The notes under the pieces: model-generated
Database searches by the model: none
Seen by the model: the letters and a program-made list of their open reading frames with translations, nothing else
Told to the model about the DNA's origin: nothing
Position numbers and translations under genes: made by a program
Assembly: GCA_038562555.1 (NCBI GenBank)
Contig: JBCFBK010000023.1
Coordinates: 1-64,000 of the forward strand
Reading direction: 5' to 3'
DNA length: 64,000 nucleotides
DNA from: JBCFBK01 sp038562555
Lineage (GTDB): Bacteria > Bacteroidota > Bacteroidia > Bacteroidales > Prolixibacteraceae
Shown here: piece by piece, positions 26,068 through 35,047 of the stretch
Layout: each line of letters starts with the position of its first letter
Numbering within the stretch: position 1 is the first letter of the stretch

Positions 26068-28197
26068 ATGGAAAGTCATTACTTATCCCGTCGCCATTTT
26101 GTAAAAGCATCAGCAATAAGTACAATCGGAATTGCAGGCAGCTTGCCGGCGCTTGGACAAATTCTTTTCGTTCATGATAATAACGACGGGATGAGTAGTG
26201 GTTTTAGCGGTAATGAGGCCTTTATTCCCAATCGTGTTGCCAGTTGGTGGTGTACCCTCGAAGATCTTCTTTGGCCACAGAAGAAAATTGTTGACAAAGT
26301 AAAACGCAGAGCCGACGGGTTTGCAAATGCAAAAATCGATACGGCAATCAATTTCGGGTTTCACATCCGATTCGATTATTCCAATTACTTTGGTCAGCTG
26401 CACGGGTACTATGCCAACGTTTGCGACGAACTGCACAATCGGGGTATAAAATTCATGGATCACTATTCATGTAACCACGTGGAGAGACCCAGAGGAGAAT
26501 CTGAATTCAGAAAATTACACCGCAACCACCGTCACCATGTATTGTTGTTCCACGATCCGGTTGCTGCCGAACATGCGTCATACGAGGGACATTTCTTCAA
26601 AGACATCTGCCAGGTGGACTTACGTGACGGCAACCGGGGTTATGCACCGCAATATCAGTTGGAGGCATTTTGCCACAATAATCCGGCTTTTCTCGATATG
26701 CACACAAAGTATCTGCAGCGGCTTGTCCGCGAAGTTCCGTTTGATGCTTTTCAAATTGATGACATGTGTGATTATGCCGGTCTTGCAACCTGTGGGTGCA
26801 AGTATTGCCGCGACCGGTTTAAACAGGAGTACGGACTGGAGCTTCCTGCACTGGACGATGTTTCTTTTTGGGGCGATACGAAAATAAAAAATGTATCGGC
26901 ATGGGGAAATTATGAAAATCCCGCATTCAGGAACTGGATTAACATGAGGGCCGATTCGGTTACAGATCATTTGAAAATAATCAAAGGGATCATTAAAGAC
27001 AAACCATTGATGACCTGCTGTTCTTCCTCCGGCCCCATGTCTTTAAATGCGATCACACTGAATCTGGAGCGGATGTCGCCCCATCTCGACTTATTTATGC
27101 TCGAGAACTGCGGTATAAATGTAAAAAGCGTATCATGGGTGAGAGCAGATGCTGAGGCGATGCATCAGAAAGACATCGCTCATAAAAGAGGTAACGCTCC
27201 CGCAATGGCATGCAGTTATACCATCTACGAAAAGGGTGGTTACCTGGGCTGGGGACTAAGTCGTTTTTGGGGAGTAGCAAACTGGAGCAGTACCCTCAAC
27301 GGAAGAATTGAAGAAGACCCCGAAGATCTGATGGAAATAGAAGATATTGTCGGCCCTCTGAATAATTGGGAAATTAAGAATGGCAACCTCGATTACAGAA
27401 ATGGTTCCGACCTGGTGGAGGTCAGGATTGTAAACAGTCGCTATTGCCGTGATAACGGATGGAGAGGAGCAGATGGATATGAACAATGGAACAAAGCTGC
27501 GGCATGGTCGGAGAAACTGGTGAGAACAAATATCGGTTATCGTTTTGTTCGTTGTGAAGAACTTGCCGATGCTGATACGCTGTCCAGCGAACATACACCG
27601 CTGATCCTGGATGGCATCGGATGTGTATCTGAAGCCCAGTTTCAGGCTGTTAAAACATATCTTTCGAAAGGAGGAACAGCATGGTTATCATTGCCTTTTG
27701 GCACGCATGACGAAAAAGGATGTAAAAGGGCTATGCCATTATCGGCAGAGTTACTGAAGATAAAGCCTAAGAACCTTTTTCTGATCGAAAGCGTAATTAG
27801 TTCGGATCCATTAGCCAAACTTATTCGTGATGGAAGTTTTAAACCGGTTATAAAACAGCTTTCGGGTGATGAGCGATGGGCCGTGAGGATCAGGTTCCAC
27901 GACGGAAAAGCCGTTTTTCATTTTATGAATACGGCTCTTGTTGCAATGCCGCACCCCTCTTTGAAAGATTATTCAAATAACCCGATTTTAAAGGATATTG
28001 ATTCGGCTAGCAAAGACAACAATCTTGTTTACGAACTTCATATGACGGGAATAACGTTGTCCGGCATGTCGGTTAAGAGTCCCGAACTCGGAGAGAATAC
28101 GAGGAACGTGATAATTCGTAGTGCAAAACATGGGGGTTCGACCATTCATGTGAACCTCGATCAAGTAAAAATATATGCAGTTGCTCAAAACGAATAA
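26068..28197 (+). CDS. Tat-exported putative glycoside hydrolase with Cys cluster
   Basis: This gene encodes a 709-residue protein with a twin-arginine signal (YLSRRHFVKASAISTIGIAG), so it is probably exported folded. The central part looks like a clan GH-A-type barrel, with FHIRFDYSNYFGQLHGYY, then FDAFQIDDMCDYAG near residue 230. This is followed at once by TCGCKYCRDRF, a CxCxxC cluster that may bind a metal or stabilise the fold. The C-terminal third (LILDGIGCVSEAQFQAVKTY) resembles the trimerisation-like domain of GH42 beta-galactosidases. I cannot assign an exact family. It lies 19 bases after the smaller TIM-barrel gene and before a Tat-type aminotransferase. Confidence 0.65.
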   Translation: MESHYLSRRHFVKASAISTIGIAGSLPALGQILFVHDNNDGMSSGFSGNEAFIPNRVASWWCTLEDLLWPQKKIVDKVKRRADGFANAKIDTAINFGFHIRFDYSNYFGQLHGYYANVCDELHNRGIKFMDHYSCNHVERPRGESEFRKLHRNHRHHVLLFHDPVAAEHASYEGHFFKDICQVDLRDGNRGYAPQYQLEAFCHNNPAFLDMHTKYLQRLVREVPFDAFQIDDMCDYAGLATCGCKYCRDRFKQEYGLELPALDDVSFWGDTKIKNVSAWGNYENPAFRNWINMRADSVTDHLKIIKGIIKDKPLMTCCSSSGPMSLNAITLNLERMSPHLDLFMLENCGINVKSVSWVRADAEAMHQKDIAHKRGNAPAMACSYTIYEKGGYLGWGLSRFWGVANWSSTLNGRIEEDPEDLMEIEDIVGPLNNWEIKNGNLDYRNGSDLVEVRIVNSRYCRDNGWRGADGYEQWNKAAAWSEKLVRTNIGYRFVRCEELADADTLSSEHTPLILDGIGCVSEAQFQAVKTYLSKGGTAWLSLPFGTHDEKGCKRAMPLSAELLKIKPKNLFLIESVISSDPLAKLIRDGSFKPVIKQLSGDERWAVRIRFHDGKAVFHFMNTALVAMPHPSLKDYSNNPILKDIDSASKDNNLVYELHMTGITLSGMSVKSPELGENTRNVIIRSAKHGGSTIHVNLDQVKIYAVAQNE

Positions 28198-28305
28198 AAA
28201 CAGGCTGCAGGATACAGATTCTTACGGGTTCGCATTGGCAAAGAGCCTGGTAATATATAATTTAGATAAGCAATTATAAATCATCATTACCTAATAATCG
28301 TTACT

Positions 28306-29667
28306 ATGAAAAAAAATAACTTATCACGTCGCCATTTCATCGGAGCAGTATCATTAAGTACAGTTGGCATGGCCGCATCGGGTGCAATACCGGTTATTGG
28401 AAACACAACCGGCAATTCAGGTAAGCTGGCTATTCTTGGAGGTGAGCCTGTACGCAAAAACAAAAGCTGGCCACAATGGCCGCACATTGATGACAAAATG
28501 ATTGCCCAGCTAACCGAAACGGCCAAAAGTGGTTTGTGGGGACGTATTAATAATCCGAAAAACGGGACTGTCGCCCGCTTTGAAGAGGAGTATGCAAAAA
28601 TGATCGGCGTAAAAAGTTGTGTTGCTGTCGGGTCCGGCACCCAGGCACTCCATACGTCAGTCGAAGCGCTTGGATTGGGCCCCGGCGACGAAGTCATTAC
28701 TTCTCCCTATACCGACCCCGGCACCATTGCAGCCATCCTGTCGGCCAGGGCGCTTCCTGTGCTTGCCGACATCGACCGTTATTCCTTCCAGGTCAATCCG
28801 GACGATGTAGAGCGCAGGATTAATAAAAACACCAAAGCCATTATGCCGGTGCACATGATGGGGCAACCTGCCGACATGGACCGTTTCCTTGAAATTGCCC
28901 GTAAATATAAGCTTTATCTCATTGAAGATGCCTGTCAGGCCCATTTTGCAAAATTCAGGGGTAAAATGCTGGGGACTTTAGGCGACATCGGTTGCTTTAG
29001 CCATCAGACTTCCAAGGTCGTGGCATGTGGCGAGGGGGGCAGTATCGTTAGCAATAATGCCGGGTTAATTGAACAGTGTTACACCGTTCAGAACCATGGA
29101 ACATCCCGGAAAGGCAGCACTGAAACGATCGGGCCAAAATACCGGATGAACGAATTTGAAGGAGCAATATTAGTCGGCCAGCTTCCCACTGCTCTTGAGC
29201 GCCATGCGATACGCAACAGAAATGCAAACTATCTTACGTCAAAAATTAAAGATATTCCGGGAATTACTCCCCAGAAATTGTATGATGGCACGGAAGAAGG
29301 GTCATTTTACTTGTATACAATGAATTACAACAAAGAAGAATATCATGGAGCTCCCAGGGAAAAATACTTTAAAGCACTTGCAGCCGAGGGTATCTCACTG
29401 AGCCCTTACATAAAGAACGGCCTGCACAAAGAACTGTGGATCGACAACATTGTAAGCAGGAAAGAATATCAGCAGATGTATGGAAAGGACAGGTTACAAC
29501 AATTTAAGGAAGAAATGGACTGCCCGGTATGTGACCTGATCTGTAACGAAGAAATGTTGATGTTATGGGCATCGGGACCGTTGCTTGGCACCAAAGAAGA
29601 TATGGACGATGTGATCAACGCTCTCACGAAAGTATACGAAAATCGTGATAAACTGAATACAATCTGA
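28306..29667 (+). CDS. Tat-signal DegT/DnrJ/EryC1/StrS-type PLP aminotransferase (copy 1)
   Basis: This gene encodes a 453-residue PLP-dependent aminotransferase of the type that aminates keto-sugars or keto-cyclitols. The N-terminus NNLSRRHFIGAVSLSTVGMA is a twin-arginine signal, which is abnormal for this normally cytoplasmic family. The fold is intact: GSGTQALHTSVEALGLGPGD, ADIDRYSFQVNP, the Asp/Gln pair in IEDACQAH, and the PLP Lys near residue 236 in HQTSKVVACGEGG. That QxSK(x)nGEGG form resembles the StsC/BtrS/RbmB scyllo-inosose aminotransferases more than sugar C4 aminotransferases. A paralogue lies at 33601-34995. Substrate and direction are unknown. Confidence 0.88.
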   Translation: MKKNNLSRRHFIGAVSLSTVGMAASGAIPVIGNTTGNSGKLAILGGEPVRKNKSWPQWPHIDDKMIAQLTETAKSGLWGRINNPKNGTVARFEEEYAKMIGVKSCVAVGSGTQALHTSVEALGLGPGDEVITSPYTDPGTIAAILSARALPVLADIDRYSFQVNPDDVERRINKNTKAIMPVHMMGQPADMDRFLEIARKYKLYLIEDACQAHFAKFRGKMLGTLGDIGCFSHQTSKVVACGEGGSIVSNNAGLIEQCYTVQNHGTSRKGSTETIGPKYRMNEFEGAILVGQLPTALERHAIRNRNANYLTSKIKDIPGITPQKLYDGTEEGSFYLYTMNYNKEEYHGAPREKYFKALAAEGISLSPYIKNGLHKELWIDNIVSRKEYQQMYGKDRLQQFKEEMDCPVCDLICNEEMLMLWASGPLLGTKEDMDDVINALTKVYENRDKLNTI

Positions 29668-29674
29668 TAACGGT

Positions 29675-31078
29675 ATGTACAGATCAGCTCACTGTCGGGT
29701 ATGGTGTTTCTTCCTCCTGTTCTGTTTGTTTCAGGGAGGCGGGAAAGCAGCGGAAGGTTCAGAAAAGGAAGTTGCAGCCAGAGAGAAAACTTCGGGCCTG
29801 AGATTGTCCGTTTTTGATATTGATGCAACACCGCCGGTCGGGAGTATGCTCGCGTATGACCGTATGGAAAACCGTTGGGATTTGGGTTTAAGGGCAAAAG
29901 GAATTGTGATTTCAGGAGCCGGAAAGCCTGTCGTTTTGTGTGCTGTTGACTGGATCGGGATCGCTAATGATAGCCAGGATGTTTTCAAAGAAGCACTTGC
30001 CGAAGCAGCCAACACCACTCCCGGGCGGGTGGTGGTGCATACCATCCATCAGCATGACGCCCCTATTTGTGATTTTGGGGCGGAAAAAATTTTGATGGAT
30101 GCAGGAATGGAAACCTATAGCTTCGATGGCCGTTTTGCACGAAACCTCTTAAAGGAATTGAAGGTGGCCGTGCAAAATTCCCTGGCAAAAGCTCAGCCGG
30201 TAACGCATGTAGGAGTTGGTGAGGCCCCTGTCAGGCAAGTCGCTTCAAACAGAAGGATACTCAATGAACAGGGAAAAGCGGGCACCATGAGAGGGTCATC
30301 AACCCGGGATCCGTATCTGCTCGCCCAACCCGAGGGGCTTATCGATTCAATTGTTACGGTAATCAGTTTCTGGAACCAGCAGGAACCGCTGGCCGTGATG
30401 AGTTATTATGCCGTCCATCCGCAAAGCTATTATCTGACAAAAGTGGCCAACCCCGATTTTCCCGGACTGGCCCGTTTTTACCGGCAACTGGAAGTTCCCG
30501 ATGCCCTGCATATTCATTTCAACGGGGCCGGCGGAAACATTGCGGCAGGGAAATACAATAATGGCTCCCATGTAAACCGGGAAATTTTGGCCAGGCGACT
30601 CGCCGGGGGGATGAAGCAAGCGTGGGAATCGGCTGAAAAATTTCCGATTGCACCTGCCGGTTTAAGTTGGGACGTGGTCCCGGTTCAGTTACCGCCGGCA
30701 AAAGATTCGCTCGCCGCTATTGAAAAAAGGATACGAACCATGAATCCACGTCAGCTTACCAATAACATGGGCAAACTGGCATGGTGGAAACGTCAGCAGG
30801 CGGGTAAAAAAACAGACATTGCCTGTCTGGGGCTTGGCCATATCCGGATCTTGTTCATGCCCGGTGAATTGTTCGTTGAATATCAGCTTGCCGCCAAAGC
30901 CATGCGCCCCGATTTGACAGTAGCTATGGCTGCGTACGGTGATTATGGCCCTTTTTATATCGGCACGAAAGAGGCATACAGACAAGGTGGATATGAAATT
31001 AAAGCGAGTCCTGTTACAGCAGATGTGGAAAATATCTTGCTTTCTGCAATTGAAAAATTGCTGAAAACTAAAAATTGA
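29675..31078 (+). CDS. Neutral-ceramidase-fold secreted hydrolase (copy 1)
   Basis: This gene encodes a 467-residue exported protein of the neutral/alkaline non-lysosomal ceramidase N-terminal-domain family, zinc amidases that cleave N-acyl bonds. It has an N-terminal hydrophobic signal, LSVFDIDATPPVGSML, the zinc-site histidines in TIHQHDAP near residue 124 and in VHPQSYYL, and the late Glu/Tyr elements MPGELFVEY and YGDYGPFYIG. It is shorter than bacterial ceramidases of about 650 residues and lacks their C-terminal domain. The position of the usual catalytic Ser reads GGNIAAG, so the Ser appears to be missing. It starts seven bases after the aminotransferase stop codon, indicating translational coupling. 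Confidence 0.82.
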   Translation: MYRSAHCRVWCFFLLFCLFQGGGKAAEGSEKEVAAREKTSGLRLSVFDIDATPPVGSMLAYDRMENRWDLGLRAKGIVISGAGKPVVLCAVDWIGIANDSQDVFKEALAEAANTTPGRVVVHTIHQHDAPICDFGAEKILMDAGMETYSFDGRFARNLLKELKVAVQNSLAKAQPVTHVGVGEAPVRQVASNRRILNEQGKAGTMRGSSTRDPYLLAQPEGLIDSIVTVISFWNQQEPLAVMSYYAVHPQSYYLTKVANPDFPGLARFYRQLEVPDALHIHFNGAGGNIAAGKYNNGSHVNREILARRLAGGMKQAWESAEKFPIAPAGLSWDVVPVQLPPAKDSLAAIEKRIRTMNPRQLTNNMGKLAWWKRQQAGKKTDIACLGLGHIRILFMPGELFVEYQLAAKAMRPDLTVAMAAYGDYGPFYIGTKEAYRQGGYEIKASPVTADVENILLSAIEKLLKTKN

Positions 31079-31109
31079 GCATTAAGCGTTAATCGTTAAC
31101 TGATACGAG

Positions 31110-32387
31110 ATGAAAAAAATAGAGCGAAGAACATTTTTGAAGAGCGCAGCAGCCGCTTCGGCGTTTACGATTTTATCTCCGCGAATTGCATTTGGCACAC
31201 AAAACAATTCAGCGATCCGGATTGGTATGATCGGATGTGGGAACAGGGGTACCGGTGTACTTACCGCCATGTCAAAAAACACCAATAGCCATATTATTGC
31301 TTTGGCCGATATTTTTGACGACAAACTGGCAACCGCCCGTAAAAATCTGGGGAAATGCAATACCGATAAAGGATTTGCAGACATTCAGAAAGAAAATATG
31401 TACCAGGGGTCAAAGGCCTATCTCCGGTTGCTTGAAAACAAAAATGTTGATGCGGTGCTGATTTCGACTCCGGCCTATGCCCATCCCGGAATTCTTGAAG
31501 CAGCCGTTACGGCCGGTAAACATGTCTATTGCGAAAAGCCTGCGGCGATTGATGTGCACGGTTGCAGACAGGTTCTGAAAATAAGCGAAACGGTAAACCG
31601 CAAACTGAGTGTTGTGCTCGGATTCCAAATCCGCTATGCAACGCCTTATGTGGAAATGGTCAGGCGTATTCAACGCGGTGACATCGGCGAAATGGTTTGC
31701 GTCCAGTTGTACTATTTTTCATCGGGCACTCCCATTCTGCCATACAAAGGTATGTCGAACGATGAAGCCCGTATCAGGAACCATTTTGTTTTCAACGAAT
31801 TGTCGGGCGGAATTTACCTGGATCAGGCCATTCACATGATTGATGTTTGCAACTGGGCTTTGCAAAGTAAACCGTTGCAGGCTTTCGGTTCAGGAGGAAG
31901 AAAAGGGCATTTGGATTTTGGAAATGCCTGGACCAACTATCAGGTTATTTACAAATATCCGAATGAGGTGAATGTGGGTGTTCAGTCTTCAAAAATCGGT
32001 CCGGCCTTTGGCGATGTTTGCGCCCGCTTTGTAGGAACAGAAGGAATAGCCGAAGCCCATTATTCCGGCGGTGTCTTTATCAAAGGTAAAAATGAGTGGG
32101 ATTCCGGAATTGTGAAATCAGGCGCTGATCTCAGTCCACAGCAAATTGCTTTAGGCACGTCACTCTCGTCACTTGACGATGCTGACAAAAATAAAGGCAT
32201 ATCGTTTATCAACAGCATTGAAACAGGTAACTATCTGAATCAGCTTGTTTCAGGTTGTGAAACTACGCTGAGCGCTGTACTGGGACGGGAAGCCGCGTTG
32301 CAACAGAAAATTGTGACCTGGGATGAATTGCTTTCCACATCCGGAAAAACTGATCCGAAATTGGATTTAAGTCAATTTGACAAGTGA
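31110..32387 (+). CDS. Tat-exported Gfo/Idh/MocA-family oxidoreductase (copy 1)
   Basis: This gene encodes a 425-residue NAD(P)-dependent sugar oxidoreductase. A twin-arginine signal (KIERRTFLKSAAAASAFTIL) precedes a Rossmann domain opening RIGMIGCGNRGTG. The catalytic EKP motif follows (YCEKPAAI, about residue 141), and the C-terminal sheet domain contains YLDQAIHMIDVCNW, where Asp and His are the usual active-site pair. Exported members of this superfamily include glucose-fructose oxidoreductase, GH109 and enzymes that oxidise glycosides to 3-keto forms. It lies between a ceramidase-fold gene and an esterase gene in a closely spaced operon. The substrate is unknown. Confidence 0.9.
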   Translation: MKKIERRTFLKSAAAASAFTILSPRIAFGTQNNSAIRIGMIGCGNRGTGVLTAMSKNTNSHIIALADIFDDKLATARKNLGKCNTDKGFADIQKENMYQGSKAYLRLLENKNVDAVLISTPAYAHPGILEAAVTAGKHVYCEKPAAIDVHGCRQVLKISETVNRKLSVVLGFQIRYATPYVEMVRRIQRGDIGEMVCVQLYYFSSGTPILPYKGMSNDEARIRNHFVFNELSGGIYLDQAIHMIDVCNWALQSKPLQAFGSGGRKGHLDFGNAWTNYQVIYKYPNEVNVGVQSSKIGPAFGDVCARFVGTEGIAEAHYSGGVFIKGKNEWDSGIVKSGADLSPQQIALGTSLSSLDDADKNKGISFINSIETGNYLNQLVSGCETTLSAVLGREAALQQKIVTWDELLSTSGKTDPKLDLSQFDK

Positions 32388-32487
32388 AATTATCGCAGAG
32401 AAAACTCATGGCCGGGGTAATATTCCTCTTTTGGTTCAGTGATTTATATCCTGCATCAGCAATGGGTGTACAAACTAAAGGTAGTAT

Positions 32488-33591
32488 ATGAAACAATTTC
32501 TTTCATTGATCATTTTCATCCTCCTTTCGGGTATGCTTTCCCCCGGATTTACAGATGGCGCGAAGGAATTCCCCGGTATTTCTGAAAGCGGGGAACGGAT
32601 AAGACCTGTAAAATCGTTGGCTGACTGGCAAAAAGAACGTTCCCGGATATTAGAGGCCATGCAGGAAGCGATGGGAAAACTGCCTGAAAGCCCCGAGACG
32701 GATAATTTTAATCTTATTGTAACCGATAGTGTGCGGCGCGATAACCATACCCGGCTGACGATTCGTTTCACCGTTGCTGAAAAAGAGCAGGTTTACGCAT
32801 ACCTTTACCTGCCCTTTGGGGCAGATAAAGGGAGAAGGTTTCCGGCTGTTGTTGCTTTGCACGGAACAGGACCTGAAGGGAAAAGGTACATAGACGGTGA
32901 GATACCCGGCAAAGACTACGCTTATGCAAAAGAACTGGCTCAAAGGGGATATGTTGTTATTGCCCCCGATTATCCCAGCATGGGCGAAGCAGCAGATCAC
33001 GATTTTGAAACCGACCGTTACGAGTCGGGCACGATGAAAGGGATTTTTAACCATATCCGGTGTGTTGATTTGTTGCAATCGCTGGCTTGCGTCGACCGGG
33101 AACGTATCGGGGTTATCGGCCATTCGCTGGGAGGACATAACGCCATTTTTGCAGGGGCATTCGATACAAGGTTTAAAGTGATTGTATCCAGTTGCGGATG
33201 GACATTAATGGATTACTACGATATTGGCGAAGCTGCTGTTAAAAAGTATGGCAACCGCCTCGGCCCCTGGGCCCAGGACCGGTATATGCCCTTACTTCGC
33301 ACAAAGTTCGGGTTTGATCCTGAAAAAATACCTTTTGATTTCGATGAAATTATCGCGGCGATAGCGCCGAGGGCCTTTTTCTCCAACTCCCCGTTGGGCG
33401 ACTCGAATTTCGATGTCAACGGAGTGGTTAAAGGTGCTGCCAATGTGCTGAAAGTATACCGTCTTTTCAATGCTGAAAACAACTTTAAGGTTATATACCC
33501 CGATGCAAAACATTACTTTTCTCCGGAAGCCCGTGAAGAAGCATATCGGTTCATGGATCGGACACTAAAAAATAAAACGAATAACGATTAA
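32488..33591 (+). CDS. Secreted alpha/beta-hydrolase, dienelactone hydrolase/acetyl-esterase-like
   Basis: This gene encodes a 367-residue exported alpha/beta-hydrolase with a signal peptide (MKQFLSLIIFILLSGMLSPG). The oxyanion strand VVALHGTG, the nucleophile elbow IGHSLGGHNA (Ser near residue 213), an acidic residue in the SPLGDSNFDVNG region and a late His in DAKHYFSP give a plausible triad. The overall layout is like acetyl-xylan esterases and dienelactone hydrolases. It probably removes acyl groups from an imported glycan in the periplasm. A second unrelated-in-detail hydrolase of this fold lies at 43552-44733. Confidence 0.85.
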   Translation: MKQFLSLIIFILLSGMLSPGFTDGAKEFPGISESGERIRPVKSLADWQKERSRILEAMQEAMGKLPESPETDNFNLIVTDSVRRDNHTRLTIRFTVAEKEQVYAYLYLPFGADKGRRFPAVVALHGTGPEGKRYIDGEIPGKDYAYAKELAQRGYVVIAPDYPSMGEAADHDFETDRYESGTMKGIFNHIRCVDLLQSLACVDRERIGVIGHSLGGHNAIFAGAFDTRFKVIVSSCGWTLMDYYDIGEAAVKKYGNRLGPWAQDRYMPLLRTKFGFDPEKIPFDFDEIIAAIAPRAFFSNSPLGDSNFDVNGVVKGAANVLKVYRLFNAENNFKVIYPDAKHYFSPEAREEAYRFMDRTLKNKTNND

Positions 33592-33600
33592 AGTAAAACT

Positions 33601-34995
33601 ATGAAAATTTCAAAGCAAGATTATTCAAGACGCGAATTCATCAAAAAGAATTCACTCATAGGAGCAGGAACCGTATTGGGGCTGAGTACTGTACAGGGAG
33701 TTTTCGCACAAACACTCAATAGTTCCGAATCATTAACTCCGGCGATACTCGGGGGCAAGGCTGTCCGGGAAAAAGGATGGACAAAATGGCCTTACTGGGA
33801 TCCGTCTGCCATGGATCAGGAAATTTTGAAAGTGGTTCGCAGCGGAGTTTGGTCACGTGCTGATGTGACGACTGAATTTGAAAAGCAATGGGCCGAAATG
33901 CTGGGAGTAAAGCGGTGTCTGTCTGTGGTAAATGGCACCAATGCCTTGATCGCCGCTTTGGTTCAGTTAGGAATCGGCGGCGGAGACGAAGTCCTGGTTC
34001 CCCCCTATACCTTCATTGCCACAGTTGCTGCGGTGCTAAATACGGGCGCCATGCCCGTTTTTGTAGACGTTGATCCGGAAACTTTCCAGATAGACCCTGC
34101 AAAAATTGAAGCTAAAATCACATCCCGCACCAGGGCAATTCTTCCGGTCCATATACTGGGACTCCCCGCCGATATGCCCCGGATCATGGAGATTGCCAAA
34201 AAACACAAGCTGCTTGTACTGGAAGATGCCTGTCAGGCGCACCTGGCTGAAATAAACCATCAGAAAGTTGGAACCATTGGCGATGCCGGTTGCTTCAGTT
34301 TTCAGAATTCAAAAAACCTGCCGATCGGCGAGGGTGGCGCTATTGTCAGTAATAACGATGAATTTATCGATCGCTGTTTCTCTTATAATAATTACGGGAA
34401 TCCGTATGGTTCGGTAGTGGGTGAGGTTGGAGCCGGGACCTTAATGCTGGGCACAAAGATCCGGACTACCGAATACCAGTCGGCAATAGGATTATTGCAA
34501 CTGAAACACCTGAAAAAACAGACTGAGACAAGAAGTGAAAATGCCGCTTATCTGAAATCGAAGATACAGGCTATTCAGGGAATTATTCCCTACAAATTGT
34601 ACGATCATGTAACGAAAGCTGCATTTCATTTGTTTCCCTTCAGGTTTGACCAGGATGAATTTGAAGGAATGTCGCGGGAGGTATTTCTCAAGGCGCTTCG
34701 TGCCGAAGGCGTTCCGTGTTCAGGCGGATATGCGACCCTGAACAACATGCCTTATCTGGACCATGCTTTCCAAACAAAAAACTTTCAAAAAATGTATCCG
34801 AAGAAAATGCTGAACTTCGACAGGTACCTGGCAAACAATCAGTGCCCAAATAACGATTTACTATGCAACCGGCAGGCGGTCTGGCTTACCCAAAACCTAT
34901 TGCTTGGCCCGAAAACCGACATGGACGACATTGCAAATGCAATAGAAAAAGTAAGAAAAAATGCGGATCCGATAAAAAAGAAAATCCAGGCGTGA
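33601..34995 (+). CDS. Tat-signal DegT/DnrJ/EryC1/StrS-type PLP aminotransferase (copy 2)
   Basis: This gene encodes a 464-residue paralogue of the enzyme at 28306-29667. The N-terminus DYSRREFIKKNSLIGAGTVL is a clear twin-arginine signal. The PLP fold is complete: VNGTNALIAALVQLGIGGGD, VDVDPETFQIDP, LEDACQAHLAE and the Schiff-base Lys near residue 237 in FQNSKNLPIGEGG. The C-terminal part has the CPNNDLLCNRQAVWL stretch, parallel to CPVCDLICNEEMLML in copy 1. Two diverged copies in one operon suggest two amination steps, two substrates, or a heteromeric enzyme. It starts nine bases after the esterase stop codon. Confidence 0.9.
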   Translation: MKISKQDYSRREFIKKNSLIGAGTVLGLSTVQGVFAQTLNSSESLTPAILGGKAVREKGWTKWPYWDPSAMDQEILKVVRSGVWSRADVTTEFEKQWAEMLGVKRCLSVVNGTNALIAALVQLGIGGGDEVLVPPYTFIATVAAVLNTGAMPVFVDVDPETFQIDPAKIEAKITSRTRAILPVHILGLPADMPRIMEIAKKHKLLVLEDACQAHLAEINHQKVGTIGDAGCFSFQNSKNLPIGEGGAIVSNNDEFIDRCFSYNNYGNPYGSVVGEVGAGTLMLGTKIRTTEYQSAIGLLQLKHLKKQTETRSENAAYLKSKIQAIQGIIPYKLYDHVTKAAFHLFPFRFDQDEFEGMSREVFLKALRAEGVPCSGGYATLNNMPYLDHAFQTKNFQKMYPKKMLNFDRYLANNQCPNNDLLCNRQAVWLTQNLLLGPKTDMDDIANAIEKVRKNADPIKKKIQA

Positions 34996-35047
34996 TAGGA
35001 ACCTGATTTTCAGGAATAGTTTGAAAATAAATTTAAAATTCTAACGG

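Noticed and set aside
31086..31100. Palindrome GTTAATCGTTAAC just before the oxidoreductase start at 31110.
   Set aside because: It has an odd-length centre and lies in a tight intergenic space within an operon. It lacks the CG-centred layout of the other operators.
34999..35015. Small CCTGA/TCAGG hairpin after the second aminotransferase gene.
   Set aside because: The stem is only five base pairs and has no T-run, so a terminator call is not justified.
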